From NCBI RefSeq assembly GCF_019754935.1, contig NZ_JAGSOA010000003.1:62001-126000 (forward strand): DNA of 64,000 nt, written 5' to 3'. Positions within the stretch are counted from its first letter, which is position 1, and each line of letters begins with the position of its first letter. Under the pieces are notes generated by a model. It was not told the DNA's origin. It did not search any database and saw only the letters and a list, made by a program, of their open reading frames with translations. This DNA is from Corynebacterium parakroppenstedtii. GTDB lineage: Bacteria; Actinomycetota; Actinomycetes; Mycobacteriales; Mycobacteriaceae. Position numbers and translations under genes: made by a program. Of the stretch, positions 25,676 through 35,244 are shown piece by piece.

Positions 25676-28627
25676 ATGACGACGACACATATGGATCCGA
25701 CCTCAACCCCTGTCACGGAGGCGGAATCCCCCATCACTCATCCCCACGCCGATGAGGACCCACAATTCCGGCGTTTTCTAAACACCCTTCAGTCGGACGG
25801 CAAGGAGCATATTGACTATGCGGACGACGGGCTGTCCCGCATCGCGCAAGCGCACGATGCCTCACACTACCTGCTCGTTCCGAAGGGAATCATGCGCCCC
25901 GACAGTGCCGGCCAGGTGGCCCGCATCATGGCTGCCGCCGACCGGTGCAACTTGCAGGTCAGCTTCCGAGCTGGAGGGACCAGCCTGTCCGGGCAGGCGA
26001 CAACTGACGCGGTGATGGTCGATACCCGACGGCGGTTCCAAGACATCGAGGTTCTGGATAATGGCCGCAAAGTGCGCGTTCAGCCCGGTGCGACGATCCA
26101 AATGGTCAACGCCTATCTGTCGCTATACAAGCGGAAGCTAGGCCCAGATCCTGCGTCGTCAAGTGCGTGCACGATTGGCGGCGTGGTCGCGAATAATTCG
26201 TCAGGGATGCATTGCGGTACGCAATTCAATACCTATCAGACGCTGGATTCGTTGGTATTTATTCTTCCTAGTGGAACTGTCATTAACTCAGCTGACCACG
26301 ATGCTGAACAACAGTTCCGCACGCAGGAGCCCGAGTTGTTTGATGCTCTCGTTCAGATGCGTCGGCAGATTACGTCGAGCCCTGAGTTGGTGCGGAAGAT
26401 CAAGCACCAGTACTCGATGAAGAACACCATGGGGTATGGCTTAAATTCGTTCCTGGATTATGAGTCCCCACTCGATATTTTCACGCACCTCTTAATTGGT
26501 TCGGAAGGCACTCTGGCGTATATTGCCGAGGCTACGTTCAATACCTTGGAAGTAAAACCACGAGTTTCTACTGGGCTCTTGGTTTTCTCTAATCTGATCG
26601 ACGCGTCATCGGCAGTTCCTCAATTGGTCGCGGATGGATTTCAAACTGCTGAGCTGTTGGACGCGACGAGCCTCAAAGTGGCACAGCGAACGGGATCGGT
26701 AGCACGTTCAATTCGCGAAATTGACGTGAAGAATCACGCTGCGCTGCTAGTGGAGTTCACCGGGGACAGCGACGACGAGCTGCGCGACCGGTATTCGGCT
26801 GCGCTCCCCCACCTTGAAGCAATGCCCTTGGCGGTGCCCCACGAGATGACGTCGGATAGGAAAGAACGTAATCTCTTGTGGGCAACGCGAAACAATTTGT
26901 ATGCGGCCGTTGCTGGAGCCCGGCCGAGTGGGACGAATGCCTTGCTGGAGGATGTTGTCGTGCCGGTCCAGGATTTGGGCCGGGCGTGCAATGATCTCAC
27001 GCACCTTTTCCGAAACCACGATTATCCTGGTTCCGTTATTTTTGGCCACGCAAAAGATGGCAATGTTCACTTCCTCCTAAATGAACAATTCCGGGATGTA
27101 AAGAAACTTCAGCGATATCAGCGTTTCACCGAGGATATGGTTGACGTCATTCTGGGTTATAACGGTTCACTCAAGGCCGAGCATGGAACGGGGCGCATTA
27201 TGGCTCCGTTTATTGAGCGCCAATTTGGTTCGGAGTTGTACCAGATTATGCGCCGGATTAAAGACGCGGCTGATCCGAAGCGAATGCTCAATCCCGGGGT
27301 TATTATTACCGACGATCCGCATGAGTATGTTGAGCATCTGAAGGTGGCTGACCGGATCGAAAAGGTGGCGGATCGGTGCGTTGAGTGTGGGTATTGCGAG
27401 CCGGTGTGCCCGTCACGAAACCTCACATTGACGCCACGCCAACGGATTGTTGTGCGTCGTGAAATTACTGCGGCGAAGAACCGCGGCGACACAAAGCTGG
27501 CCACGGAGCTGCAGGAGCGGTGGCAGTACGACGGGCAGGATACGTGCGCGGTAGACGGGATGTGCCTCACGCGGTGCCCGGTGGGTATCAACACGGGCGA
27601 TTTGATCCGCCAGTTGCGGGCGAAAAGTGCCGGCAATGTCGCCCAAAAGGGCTGGAAGGCCGCCGCACACGGGTGGAACCTGGGTGCCAAAGCTGGTTCG
27701 CTGGCGATGACTGCCGCGTATGCCGTTCCGTCATCCTTGCCGACGGCTGCCACGCGGGTTGCGCGGAAAGTGGTCGGCGATGACACGATGCCTCTCTATA
27801 AGAGTGCGCTGCCCCAAGGTGGCCCTCTGCGCCACGATGTCTCCACCGACCACGCGGATTTTGTTTTCTTTCCAGCCTGTGTGAACGAAATGTTCGGCGG
27901 CATTGATGGCGACGGAAAGCGAGCAATGAACGCGACCAAGGCTTTCGAGACGGTAGCGCGGCGCGCGGGGCTCACCTGGCGCACCCCGAACGGTATCGGT
28001 GGCATGTGCTGCGGTACACCGTGGAAGTCCAAGGGCATGCTGGAGGGCTACGAGGTCATGCGCGCACGCGTGCTCTCTAGGCTGTGGGAGGCGTCGGAGG
28101 AAGGTCGCCTACCGATCGTGTGCGATGCTGCTTCCTGTACAGAGGGCATTCAGGTCATGCGGAACACTGTTACGAAGGCCGCGGCCTGCGACCCTAAGTG
28201 GGAGAACGTGCAGGTGATGGATGCCGTCGAATTCTGTGTGCGCTACCTGCTCTCCCACGTGAAAGCGAAGCGACAGTTGGATTCTCTGGTCCTCCACCCG
28301 ACGTGTTCGCTGACCCATTTAGGTCTTATCGACGAGATGTGCGCGATCGCGCGCGTTGTCGCCCGGAATGTGACGGTGCCGAAGCATTGGGGTTGCTGCG
28401 CGTATGCGGGTGACCGTGGAATGCTTCACCCTGAGCTGACGAAGAGTGCAACGCGAGCGGAAGCGCATGAGGTCAATGAGCGGCCGTACTCTGCTTACGC
28501 ATCGATCAACCGGACGTGCGAGCAGGGGATGACCGAGGCAACTGGCCAGAATTACCAGAACCTATTCCAGCTTCTGGAATGGGCGACGCGACAAGAAAAG
28601 CAAGAAAAGGTGGACGCAACGGCCTAA
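25676..28627 (+). CDS. FAD/Fe-S D-2-hydroxyacid dehydrogenase (D-lactate / glycolate oxidase type), 983 aa
   Basis: Three modules in one chain: an FAD_binding_4 PCMH domain (VSFRAGGTSLSGQAT, PDPASSSACTIGGVVANNSSG), the FAD-linked oxidase C-domain (EHGTGRIMAPFIE), a two-cluster ferredoxin part (CVECGYCEPVCPSR and CAVDGMCLTRCPVG) and CCG domains (FFPACVNEMFGG, GMCCGTPW, HPTCSLTHLG). These enzymes oxidise D-lactate or D-2-hydroxyglutarate and feed electrons to quinone. I start at ATG 25676 because TAGACT at 25663-25668 would give a leaderless mRNA there; an in-frame start at 25604 lies upstream of that hexamer. It stands divergently from the YceI gene. Confidence 0.88.
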   Translation: MTTTHMDPTSTPVTEAESPITHPHADEDPQFRRFLNTLQSDGKEHIDYADDGLSRIAQAHDASHYLLVPKGIMRPDSAGQVARIMAAADRCNLQVSFRAGGTSLSGQATTDAVMVDTRRRFQDIEVLDNGRKVRVQPGATIQMVNAYLSLYKRKLGPDPASSSACTIGGVVANNSSGMHCGTQFNTYQTLDSLVFILPSGTVINSADHDAEQQFRTQEPELFDALVQMRRQITSSPELVRKIKHQYSMKNTMGYGLNSFLDYESPLDIFTHLLIGSEGTLAYIAEATFNTLEVKPRVSTGLLVFSNLIDASSAVPQLVADGFQTAELLDATSLKVAQRTGSVARSIREIDVKNHAALLVEFTGDSDDELRDRYSAALPHLEAMPLAVPHEMTSDRKERNLLWATRNNLYAAVAGARPSGTNALLEDVVVPVQDLGRACNDLTHLFRNHDYPGSVIFGHAKDGNVHFLLNEQFRDVKKLQRYQRFTEDMVDVILGYNGSLKAEHGTGRIMAPFIERQFGSELYQIMRRIKDAADPKRMLNPGVIITDDPHEYVEHLKVADRIEKVADRCVECGYCEPVCPSRNLTLTPRQRIVVRREITAAKNRGDTKLATELQERWQYDGQDTCAVDGMCLTRCPVGINTGDLIRQLRAKSAGNVAQKGWKAAAHGWNLGAKAGSLAMTAAYAVPSSLPTAATRVARKVVGDDTMPLYKSALPQGGPLRHDVSTDHADFVFFPACVNEMFGGIDGDGKRAMNATKAFETVARRAGLTWRTPNGIGGMCCGTPWKSKGMLEGYEVMRARVLSRLWEASEEGRLPIVCDAASCTEGIQVMRNTVTKAAACDPKWENVQVMDAVEFCVRYLLSHVKAKRQLDSLVLHPTCSLTHLGLIDEMCAIARVVARNVTVPKHWGCCAYAGDRGMLHPELTKSATRAEAHEVNERPYSAYASINRTCEQGMTEATGQNYQNLFQLLEWATRQEKQEKVDATA

Positions 28628-28807
28628 GCCTTAGTGGCATGGTCGGCCCCTGGCGTGTGGTCGGTATTGGCGTAGCCCGTCGGTGTGACTCTGAGGTCTA
28701 TTAAACCCGATATAGGCCGCTAAGCAGCGGAAATGCAGCCCTTGCAGCAGAGTCGCGCCGATCACAATTACTGGTTTTCAGTGTCAATTCTGGATTAATG
28801 TCTGGGT

Positions 28808-29866
28808 ATGCGTAGTAATCAACCTATTCATAATCAGTCTCTCCATAGCCGGTCTATTCGCCGACATCAGCCCTCGGAAAAGCTTTTGACAAGCCCCACC
28901 AATTCAACAGAATCCGCCAACGGGTACACCAGAAGAGCTCACCGCTCCAATGATCAACGTGGCCCCCTATTAAGCAATAAAAAATCAGGGGTAGCGTTGG
29001 GGCTGACTCTCGGCCTCGCTGGCACATTTCTTATTCATGGGGCGGTAAGTGAGCGAACTTTAGGATCGGCACACGCATCTGTTTCTGGAGCGTCACCCAT
29101 ATCCGGGGCTTCAGCGACGACTCAATCTGCTGCTTCCTATTCCGGAACTTCAGAATCTGCGACAACCCACGACTCGGGAACTGCGGAGCTCATCGAGCGG
29201 AATGCAAAGTACCAGGCTAATCACAATGATGGCGCTGGAAAGGCCGATTCGGTGCGGTGGGTGGATAGGACAGCAAGCTCACCTCTTGTTTTAATCGCCC
29301 CTCATGCCACAACCCAGATTCGCGATGGCAAACGGAAACCGGCTGACCTGTACACCGGCGGCATTACTGAGATTGTGGCCGACCGCATGGGCGCTTCATC
29401 GTTAACAACGACAGGCAAGGTTTCAGATTGGAATAAGAATTGGTCTACGAGGGATGATGAATTCACACGGATCATCGATCGTCTCCCCAAGAATGCCGTC
29501 ATTGTTGAAATTCATGGGATGAAAGATTCTTCGCTAGACGAACCTGTATCTGCCGGTGCGGGTGATAAACCATCAGAGTCGACGGATGCGATCGTTGGGG
29601 CTTTGCAAGACGAGTTTGAAGGTCATGTGTCGCAAGACAAATTTGAGGCGGAGTCCGGTTACACTGTGACCGATTACCTGCAGAAACAGGGACATTCTGT
29701 CCTACAAATCGAGTTAAGCCGCAGCCTCCGAGACTCCAAATCTGGCCAAGCCGGACAGACATTGGACCATCTAACACGTGCGTTTTCCAAAGCAGCTGAC
29801 CAATTCCCGCAGTTATCAACGACGCCCGAAGCGGATGGAGAAGAGCGTTTGCCACATCTCACGTAA
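28808..29866 (+). CDS. Membrane-anchored or secreted protein with an N-formylglutamate-amidohydrolase-like domain (352 aa)
   Basis: A long basic, polar N-terminus precedes a hydrophobic stretch (VALGLTLGLAGTFLIHGAV, about residues 61-80), then a Ser/Thr/Ala linker and an exported domain. Motifs there (LIAPHATTQIRDG, ADLYTGGITEIVADRMGA, VIVEIHGM) resemble the His/Asp pattern of the FGase-like zinc hydrolase fold, but the match is by eye. ATG 28808 lies seven bases after TAATGT, so a leaderless transcript is possible. Function unknown. Confidence 0.55.
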   Translation: MRSNQPIHNQSLHSRSIRRHQPSEKLLTSPTNSTESANGYTRRAHRSNDQRGPLLSNKKSGVALGLTLGLAGTFLIHGAVSERTLGSAHASVSGASPISGASATTQSAASYSGTSESATTHDSGTAELIERNAKYQANHNDGAGKADSVRWVDRTASSPLVLIAPHATTQIRDGKRKPADLYTGGITEIVADRMGASSLTTTGKVSDWNKNWSTRDDEFTRIIDRLPKNAVIVEIHGMKDSSLDEPVSAGAGDKPSESTDAIVGALQDEFEGHVSQDKFEAESGYTVTDYLQKQGHSVLQIELSRSLRDSKSGQAGQTLDHLTRAFSKAADQFPQLSTTPEADGEERLPHLT

Positions 29867-30236
29867 AGAGGTTTCGGGTAGGTGTTGGAACGAACATCGA
29901 TACTCGACTCCTTGCTTTCACCTGTTCCCCCCAATATCCGAATCTGCCGACTAAGTCCCTTGAGAGTGGGTCCGATAGCAATTGTTCACGCCGATTAGCG
30001 AGCAAAACGACCATGGGGCTTGTCATGGCTAGCCCTCAATAAGGCATTAACACGGTCTCCTGCGCGACATCACGAGATCTCCCCGCTCGCCAGTGCATCC
30101 ATTGCTTGATGCCGCACTACGAAACCCTCCACAAAAATTCTCATAGAAATGGACGGAACATTTAGTCCTATTTGGTGCACTCATAAATGAACCGGCCGAA
30201 AGGGTCGGCCCACAGATACTTGAGTGAGGAGCCAAA
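29867..30236. other. 370-bp non-coding region with a candidate ECF promoter element
   Basis: I see no gene here. It contains GGAACATT at 30155-30162, repeated in the control region of the large locus (see 53966 and 54055), and a GGCCGAAAGGGTCGGCC hairpin at 30192-30210. The following GTG gene has TGAGTGAGGAGCC as ribosome binding site. Confidence 0.4.
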
Positions 30237-30927
30237 GTGACTAATTCTTTTCCTAATGGCGGGTATCAACCTGATTTTGAACCTACTAACGATGGCTATG
30301 CCGGACGGAACGAACAACAACCGAATTTTCCTCCATCTCAACCGCCGAACGGCAATCCAAACGGGCCTCAAGCAGCCGGCAGTCCAATCGGATCTATGCC
30401 ACAACCGGGCTACATGAATCAATCCGGATTAAACGGTCCGGGATACGCACACCTCCAAGGCGCATCATTTGGGCCTCGGTTAGGAGCCGCAATTATTGAC
30501 GAAATGATCTGCTTTTTTTGCTGGAATAATTCCCATCATAATAATCGGAATCATAATGAATGTGATGACGGGCAATTCCACTGAAGACCCTGGGCCTGCA
30601 ATAGCTAGTATGGTTATCGTGGCGGTTCTCGCCCTCATTATCACATTCGCCATTTTCCATTTCCTGATAATCAATATGGAAGCGAGCTCAGGTCAGACAC
30701 TCGGTAAGAAGGCGCTGAGGATAAGAACCCTGAGCACAACCAATGCGCCCCTTACGATCGGTCAGGTGTATAAGCGCTACTGCTGGTGGTGGGTCACTTA
30801 CATCCCATTCCTGGGAGGGCCACTATCACTCATCCTTGCTATTGCTGCAGCCGTGGGTGTTAATAACCCACCGAACTTGCAGGGATTTCACGACAGGTGG
30901 GCCAACACTATCGTAGTCAAGGAATGA
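30237..30927 (+). pseudogene. RDD-family membrane protein, frameshifted at a T7 run
   Basis: The N-terminal third is a Pro/Asn/Gln-rich cytoplasmic tail, followed by the RDD signature start (ASFGPRLGAAIIDEMI). At T7 (30512-30518) the frame is lost; one T fewer restores F-F-A-G-I-I-P-I-I-I-I-G-I-I-M-N as the first membrane helix, joining directly to the second part (TM helix ASMVIVAVLALIITFAIFHFL, GQTLGKKALRI, GFHDRWANTIVV), for a normal 229-aa RDD protein. The gene is otherwise well preserved. RDD proteins are predicted transporters or exchangers, several at cell envelopes under stress. Start is GTG 30237. Confidence 0.8.
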
Positions 30928-31027
30928 GAATTTCATAAAAAGAAAGTAAACAAAATCTATGCGAGTAAAACAATTCATTCAACATTGGCTCGCAACCCGA
31001 TCTTTAACCCTGGTATTACACATCTAA

Positions 31028-31065
31028 CCCGCTGAGATGCGTCACAAGACTCAGCGGGGATTTTA
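31028..31065 (+). terminator. Rho-independent terminator after the RDD gene
   Basis: CCCGCTGAG pairs with CTCAGCGGG around a 13-base loop and is followed by GATTTTAG. Confidence 0.7.
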
Positions 31066-31092
31066 GAACGCCACCCTAACGTAGGAAAAGTC

Positions 31093-32204
31093 ATGTATGA
31101 CCCGTGCGAACCGCACAATAGTTACCAAGGTAACGACCCTTTTCTCTCCGATTCGTTCGATGATCTAAATACCACTTACAACTCCCAAGATCCACTATTT
31201 CCAGGGGAGAGTAATCAACCACCTATGGGGTCCACCAACATACTGGCCCCCCGAAAAAAAGTGGCAGAGGTCTAACTGCGGCTCTCATCGTCGTCGGAAG
31301 CTTACTAGTAGTAGCCATCGTGGGTGGCGGTCTAGTTTTTGCCTTATCTAGAGGACCTCATGATGAAACCGTTGCGCAGAGCAGCGAATCGAGATCGGAA
31401 GATACGGTAAATACAACTCATGTAAACCCGTCATCAACTAATGAAGCACCGACTAGAACAACCAAAACGCCACAGCCTACGACTGGAGATATAAGCGACG
31501 ATAACATCGGAAAGGATTACCCCAAAGAAGAAACAAAACAATGGTCAGAAAACTCACTTAACGATTTCGAAAAAAGGTCACGAATATTCCACAGAAGCAA
31601 GGGGCTGGAGTGGCTCAAATATTCAAATGGAATTACACCAGGAGCTCGAATAACAAACCAGAACAATTCAGGATTTTGCTCCGTAGGGTATCTTGCTCGT
31701 AAGCAAAATAGGCTTTTCGTTTTAACTGCTGGTCACTGTGGGAAAAAAGGCGATGTGTTCGCATATTCAACGTCCGATGGCGAGTTAGTAAACTTTGGTC
31801 GCATGGTCGACTCTACCGGCCGCACCCCGTCAGCGGATTACGGTTTGATAGAAATAGCGAACTCAGCCCCCATGGAATCGTCAATAATCGCCTTTAAAAA
31901 GGTGTACAGGTTATCACATTGGGAAACCCCCGAAAACGTTAGAGAAAATGATAGCGTTTGCCGAATGGGCTATCGAACGGGTTTAAGTTGTGGTGGATTT
32001 CTTGGCCAGCTAAATAAAAATGCTTTCGAATTTGAGGGAACGGCAGACCATGGGGACTCTGGTGGACCGGTATTCTTGCAGCGCGGAAACGATCTGATTG
32101 CCCTCGGCCTTGAGTCATATGGATTTGAGGAGGACGCAACACGCGACGGAGCATTGTCGATTAGCGGTGCTTTAGATTACTGGGATCTCGAGCTACTAGG
32201 TTAA
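31093..32204 (+). pseudogene. Membrane-anchored trypsin-like serine protease (S1 family), frameshifted at an A7 run
   Basis: The first 55 codons are a polar cytoplasmic tail ending ILAPRKK; at A7 (31254-31260) adding one A continues into S-G-R-G-L-T-A-A-L-I-V-V-G and a membrane helix (LLVVAIVGGGLVFAL). The exported part holds the chymotrypsin triad: His in VLTAGHCGKK, Asp in SADYGLIEI and Ser in HGDSGGPVFL, with paired cysteines. It is thus a complete 370-aa secreted or membrane-tethered protease except for one base. The domain resembles alpha-lytic-type S1 enzymes without a long pro-region. The tail and anchor style match the RDD gene upstream. Confidence 0.82.
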
Positions 32205-32719
32205 CTTATACAGACGTCCGGTCCAATAAATAACCAAGCTTTTAAGGTTCGTAGGGCTTTATACGGCAATAGGCGGTGCGGACACCTCTCGCTACGTGTC
32301 CGCACCAATGTCACAGCCCTATTCCTACTCCAGCCACTAGCACAAGATCACCCTCGGAGTAGCTAAGACAAGCGACCCCTTACGTTCTAATCAGTTCCAG
32401 TCTGGAAGGAACCATCCTCACATCGCGGCCGTGGGGATTAATTTTCTCCCACTAAACTTGAGTTTCGTTCCTCCTTCTCAAGAAAGGAACTAGTCGCTGG
32501 ATCCGGCATGGCTCTGTTACCGTCCCCGTCTGTCTAATGATCCGGGGGTGATGCCATCGAAGACAGTGGCGCGCCCCACACTGCCAAGAGGAACATGCCC
32601 CACCCCAACCAGATAAGGCCTCTTTTGTCATGTGGATGCCAGCCACCAGTGACGCCCGACGAACCACTTTCCCCAGCAACGAACACAACCCAGCAACTGT
32701 TCATCGCAAGAACAAACCC
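32205..32719. other. Gap between the protease and the IS110 remnant
   Basis: About 510 bp with no convincing gene. The only structure I see is the long hairpin at 32275-32306, listed separately; the right end probably includes the decayed left flank of the insertion sequence. Confidence 0.4.
32275..32306. terminator. 11-bp perfect hairpin downstream of the protease gene
   Basis: GGTGCGGACAC (32275-32285) pairs perfectly with GTGTCCGCACC (32296-32306). No T-run follows on the plus strand, but the location suggests a transcription end. Confidence 0.45.
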
Positions 32720-33915
32720 ATGACATATGACTACGTCATTGGTGTTGCCAAAAGGACAATACTTCCACCACGTCTGCGTCCTTAACCGCAGTGGATCCAC
32801 CGTCTTATCCCAACGAGTCGAGCACACCGACACCACACTCACCCGGTTCTTCACTCAATTCACCACGACCAGCCCCACCCTCGTTGTCGTCGATCAACCC
32901 AATAACATCGGCAGGCTCACTGTCACCGTCGCTCAAGCCACAGGCACAGATGTGAAATACCTACCCGGTCCTATCGATGCGACAACGTGCACGCATCCAC
33001 GCGGGAAACGCTAAAACTGATATCCGCGATACCTTTGTCATCGCTGACAAGGGACGATTTCTCCCGGACGCCTGACAAGGCGCCACCGCACCGATCCAAT
33101 CTTCCAGCAGCTCAAAACCGGCAGGCGGCATCGATGACGATCTCACCCGCGCCTACACCAGGCTCATCAACCAAATCCGTTCGTCCCTCGTGGGAACCTA
33201 CCCAGAATTCGAACGCGTCTTACCCGGTTCGGTAATCCATCGCCGATTGATACTACAACTGCTTGACCACTATGGTGGCCCGACCAAACTCCGCCGACTA
33301 GGACGCGGCCGTATCATCGCATTCGCGATGACACGCACAGCACGCAACCCCGCACCGATCATAGACGCACTATGTGAGGCAATCAGCAGCCAACAACTCA
33401 CACTTCCTGGCGCTATCGAAGCTGAGCTAGGGGTATCGCTAGCTGCTAGCAACCAACTGCGAAAATGGATCACCGCACGCGGATACATCAAGAGTTCCTC
33501 GACATCATCGACCAGATCCCGCTGACTCACGTGCTGCTGTCGATGCCAGGTGTTGGTCCGCCGACTGCGGCAAAGATCCTGATGACTATTGGCGACTTCA
33601 GTGACTTCACAACAGCAGCCGAACTGGCCTCATACGCAGGCCTGTGCTCCACAACGAACCAGTCGGGAACATCAATCGATTCCCATAGCGTGAACCGGGC
33701 AGGCAACAAAAAACTAAGAACGCGCCTCCGGCAGTCCTCTTATTCGGCTATCAGACACGACGAGCGTTCACGGCAATACTACGAGCGAAAACACCAGGGA
33801 AGGAAAACGACATAACGCAGCCGTGGTATGTCTTGCCCGCAAACGTCTCAACGTCCTGTTCCCGGTGGTCAAGACAGGTGCCCTATACAATGAGAACCAT
33901 CCCACATTCGCATAA
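32720..33915 (+). pseudogene. Decayed IS110-family transposase
   Basis: Fragments of a DEDD transposase in several frames: the start (MTYDYVIGVAK ... GQYFHHVCVLN) with one extra A at about 32740, the middle (RARIHAGNAKTDIRD, FVIAD), then RLINQIRSSLVGTYPEFERV, and the C-terminal transposase_20 part (LLSMPGVGPPTAAKILMTIGDF, LASYAGLCSTTNQSG, RAGNKKLRTRLRQ), ending NAAVVCLARKRLNVLF...HPTFA at 33915. At least three frameshifts are needed to join it. The N-terminal catalytic Asp of the usual G-I/V-D-V-x-K motif is missing. The copy is dead. Element ends were not identified. Confidence 0.85.
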
Positions 33916-33945
33916 CTTCTAACCCGTTTTACGAAGCCGAGTCAC

Positions 33946-33976
33946 AGCCGACTGAAGCCACCCCAGTCAGTCGGCT
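33946..33976. repeat. 10-bp perfect inverted repeat beyond the IS110 remnant
   Basis: AGCCGACTGA (33946-33955) and TCAGTCGGCT (33967-33976) form a perfect stem. It may be a terminator for the leftward operon from the right or part of the IS110 end. The rest of 33977-34167 holds no gene I can see. Confidence 0.4.
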
Positions 33977-34167
33977 ACAACCCCTACCCAATCACAACGC
34001 CTGAGGAGGACACAAAAACTTCCCTAGACTTGACAAGCACTATAACAACACCCCCAAACGTTTTATTACCAACTTGACAAGCCAAACAAAAGAACCACGT
34101 AAATTATCGCCGACCCGCCAGTGTATACCATCCGGAGGAAAAACACGGCCAGAGAAGTGTCAATCTG

Positions 34168-34614
34168 CTAGACTTCACGGAGAAACTTAGGCCCGAAAAC
34201 GAGTATACAATTGATGACGGCTGAAACGAGAACTAATGTCGGCATAAGTGACCTTAATCCGAATTCGCTGGAAAGACTCGATAAGGGCACCGCATATACC
34301 AACCACTCCCCTACCTTAATAAGCGTCACGAGCAGAAGTCCAAGGGAAACAATTTTTCCATGGTAATCTCTAAAAAATACAGAATTCCTCAGCGCCACAG
34401 AAAGCCCCAAATACTGTAAGACCGTACCCAGCTTACTTGGGAAATATACCACCCTATCCGGCAAAACAAGGTAGATTAAACCAACGGCGAAAATAGCAAA
34501 AGACAACACAAGCATTATATTAAGCAAGAGAACTGTGCGTCGTGATTTAAACATCTTCTCGCGATTATCCAATGATTCCGAACTACATATTTTATTTCGC
34601 ACTTTAGCATCCAT
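34168..34614 (-). CDS. Small multi-pass membrane protein (148 aa), end of the leftward locus operon
   Basis: After a charged cytoplasmic start (MDAKVRNKICSSESLDNREK) there are about four hydrophobic segments: VLLLNIMLVLSFAIFAVGLI, a weaker one near LGTVLQYLGLSVAL, KIVSLGLLLVTLIKVGEWLV and LMPTLVLVSAVINCILVFG. I do not recognise it. It begins eight bases after the stop of the gene at 34622, so it is the last gene of the long leftward operon starting near 53.8 kb. Confidence 0.65.
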   Translation of the reverse strand: MDAKVRNKICSSESLDNREKMFKSRRTVLLLNIMLVLSFAIFAVGLIYLVLPDRVVYFPSKLGTVLQYLGLSVALRNSVFFRDYHGKIVSLGLLLVTLIKVGEWLVYAVPLSSLSSEFGLRSLMPTLVLVSAVINCILVFGPKFLREV

Positions 34615-34621
34615 AGTAGAG

Positions 34622-35227
34622 TCAGCGCCCTCCTTTTTCTTTTAAATCAATTGTATAATCTTCGACGATATTTCCATCCATCAACAGACACTCCCAATCT
34701 AAGCCTTCATCATATTTTGAGTCACACCATCCCTTATAATTCCTTTCGCCGACCGAAACGTCCATGTCAATTGAGCGCGACGCCTTTTTCTCATGTTTCA
34801 TCGAATCCATTATGTTCACCGATAGTTTGCGGGCGGTGCTTTTATTATCCAACTCTCCCTTTTTCATATATGCAGAAAAGCTGTCGCTTTCAGCCACTTT
34901 CGACCATGTTGTCATATCAACTTTACCTGGAGTCTTTTTATTGAGGCTGTTATTTTCATACGAGTTGGCTAACATTTGCGAACTAGTAAACAATAATGTT
35001 GCGACGAGGACTACAATCAAGCTAGATCTACCTGATATGTTATATTTACTCTTAAAGATCCGCTCCTGTAAACGATCGTACTTCTGGGAAATACTCTCGA
35101 CATGAGTGACAGTGACGGCACCAGCTTGTCTCTCCTTTCTTTTATTTTTATCGAATTTACTTTCCTCTTGTCCATCGTCCTTGCGTTCCCAGCCTTGTGG
35201 AGAGTAACCCTCTCTTGGAAATGTCAT
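34622..35227 (-). CDS. Single-pass membrane protein with exported C-terminal domain (201 aa)
   Basis: A polar, charged cytoplasmic part of about 65 residues (MTFPREGYSPQGWERKDDG...) is followed by one membrane helix (SSLIVVLVATLLFTSSQMLA) and an exported domain of about 115 residues with two cysteines (RNYKGWCDSKY, LDWECLLMDG), which could form a disulfide. The layout, cytoplasmic tail, single helix and Cys-containing exported domain with a W/Y-C pattern, recurs in the next gene (35245). Family unknown. The start ATG lies 17 bases after the previous stop. Confidence 0.65.
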   Translation of the reverse strand: MTFPREGYSPQGWERKDDGQEESKFDKNKRKERQAGAVTVTHVESISQKYDRLQERIFKSKYNISGRSSLIVVLVATLLFTSSQMLANSYENNSLNKKTPGKVDMTTWSKVAESDSFSAYMKKGELDNKSTARKLSVNIMDSMKHEKKASRSIDMDVSVGERNYKGWCDSKYDEGLDWECLLMDGNIVEDYTIDLKEKGGR

Positions 35228-35244
35228 AACTTAGCCTGCCTTCG

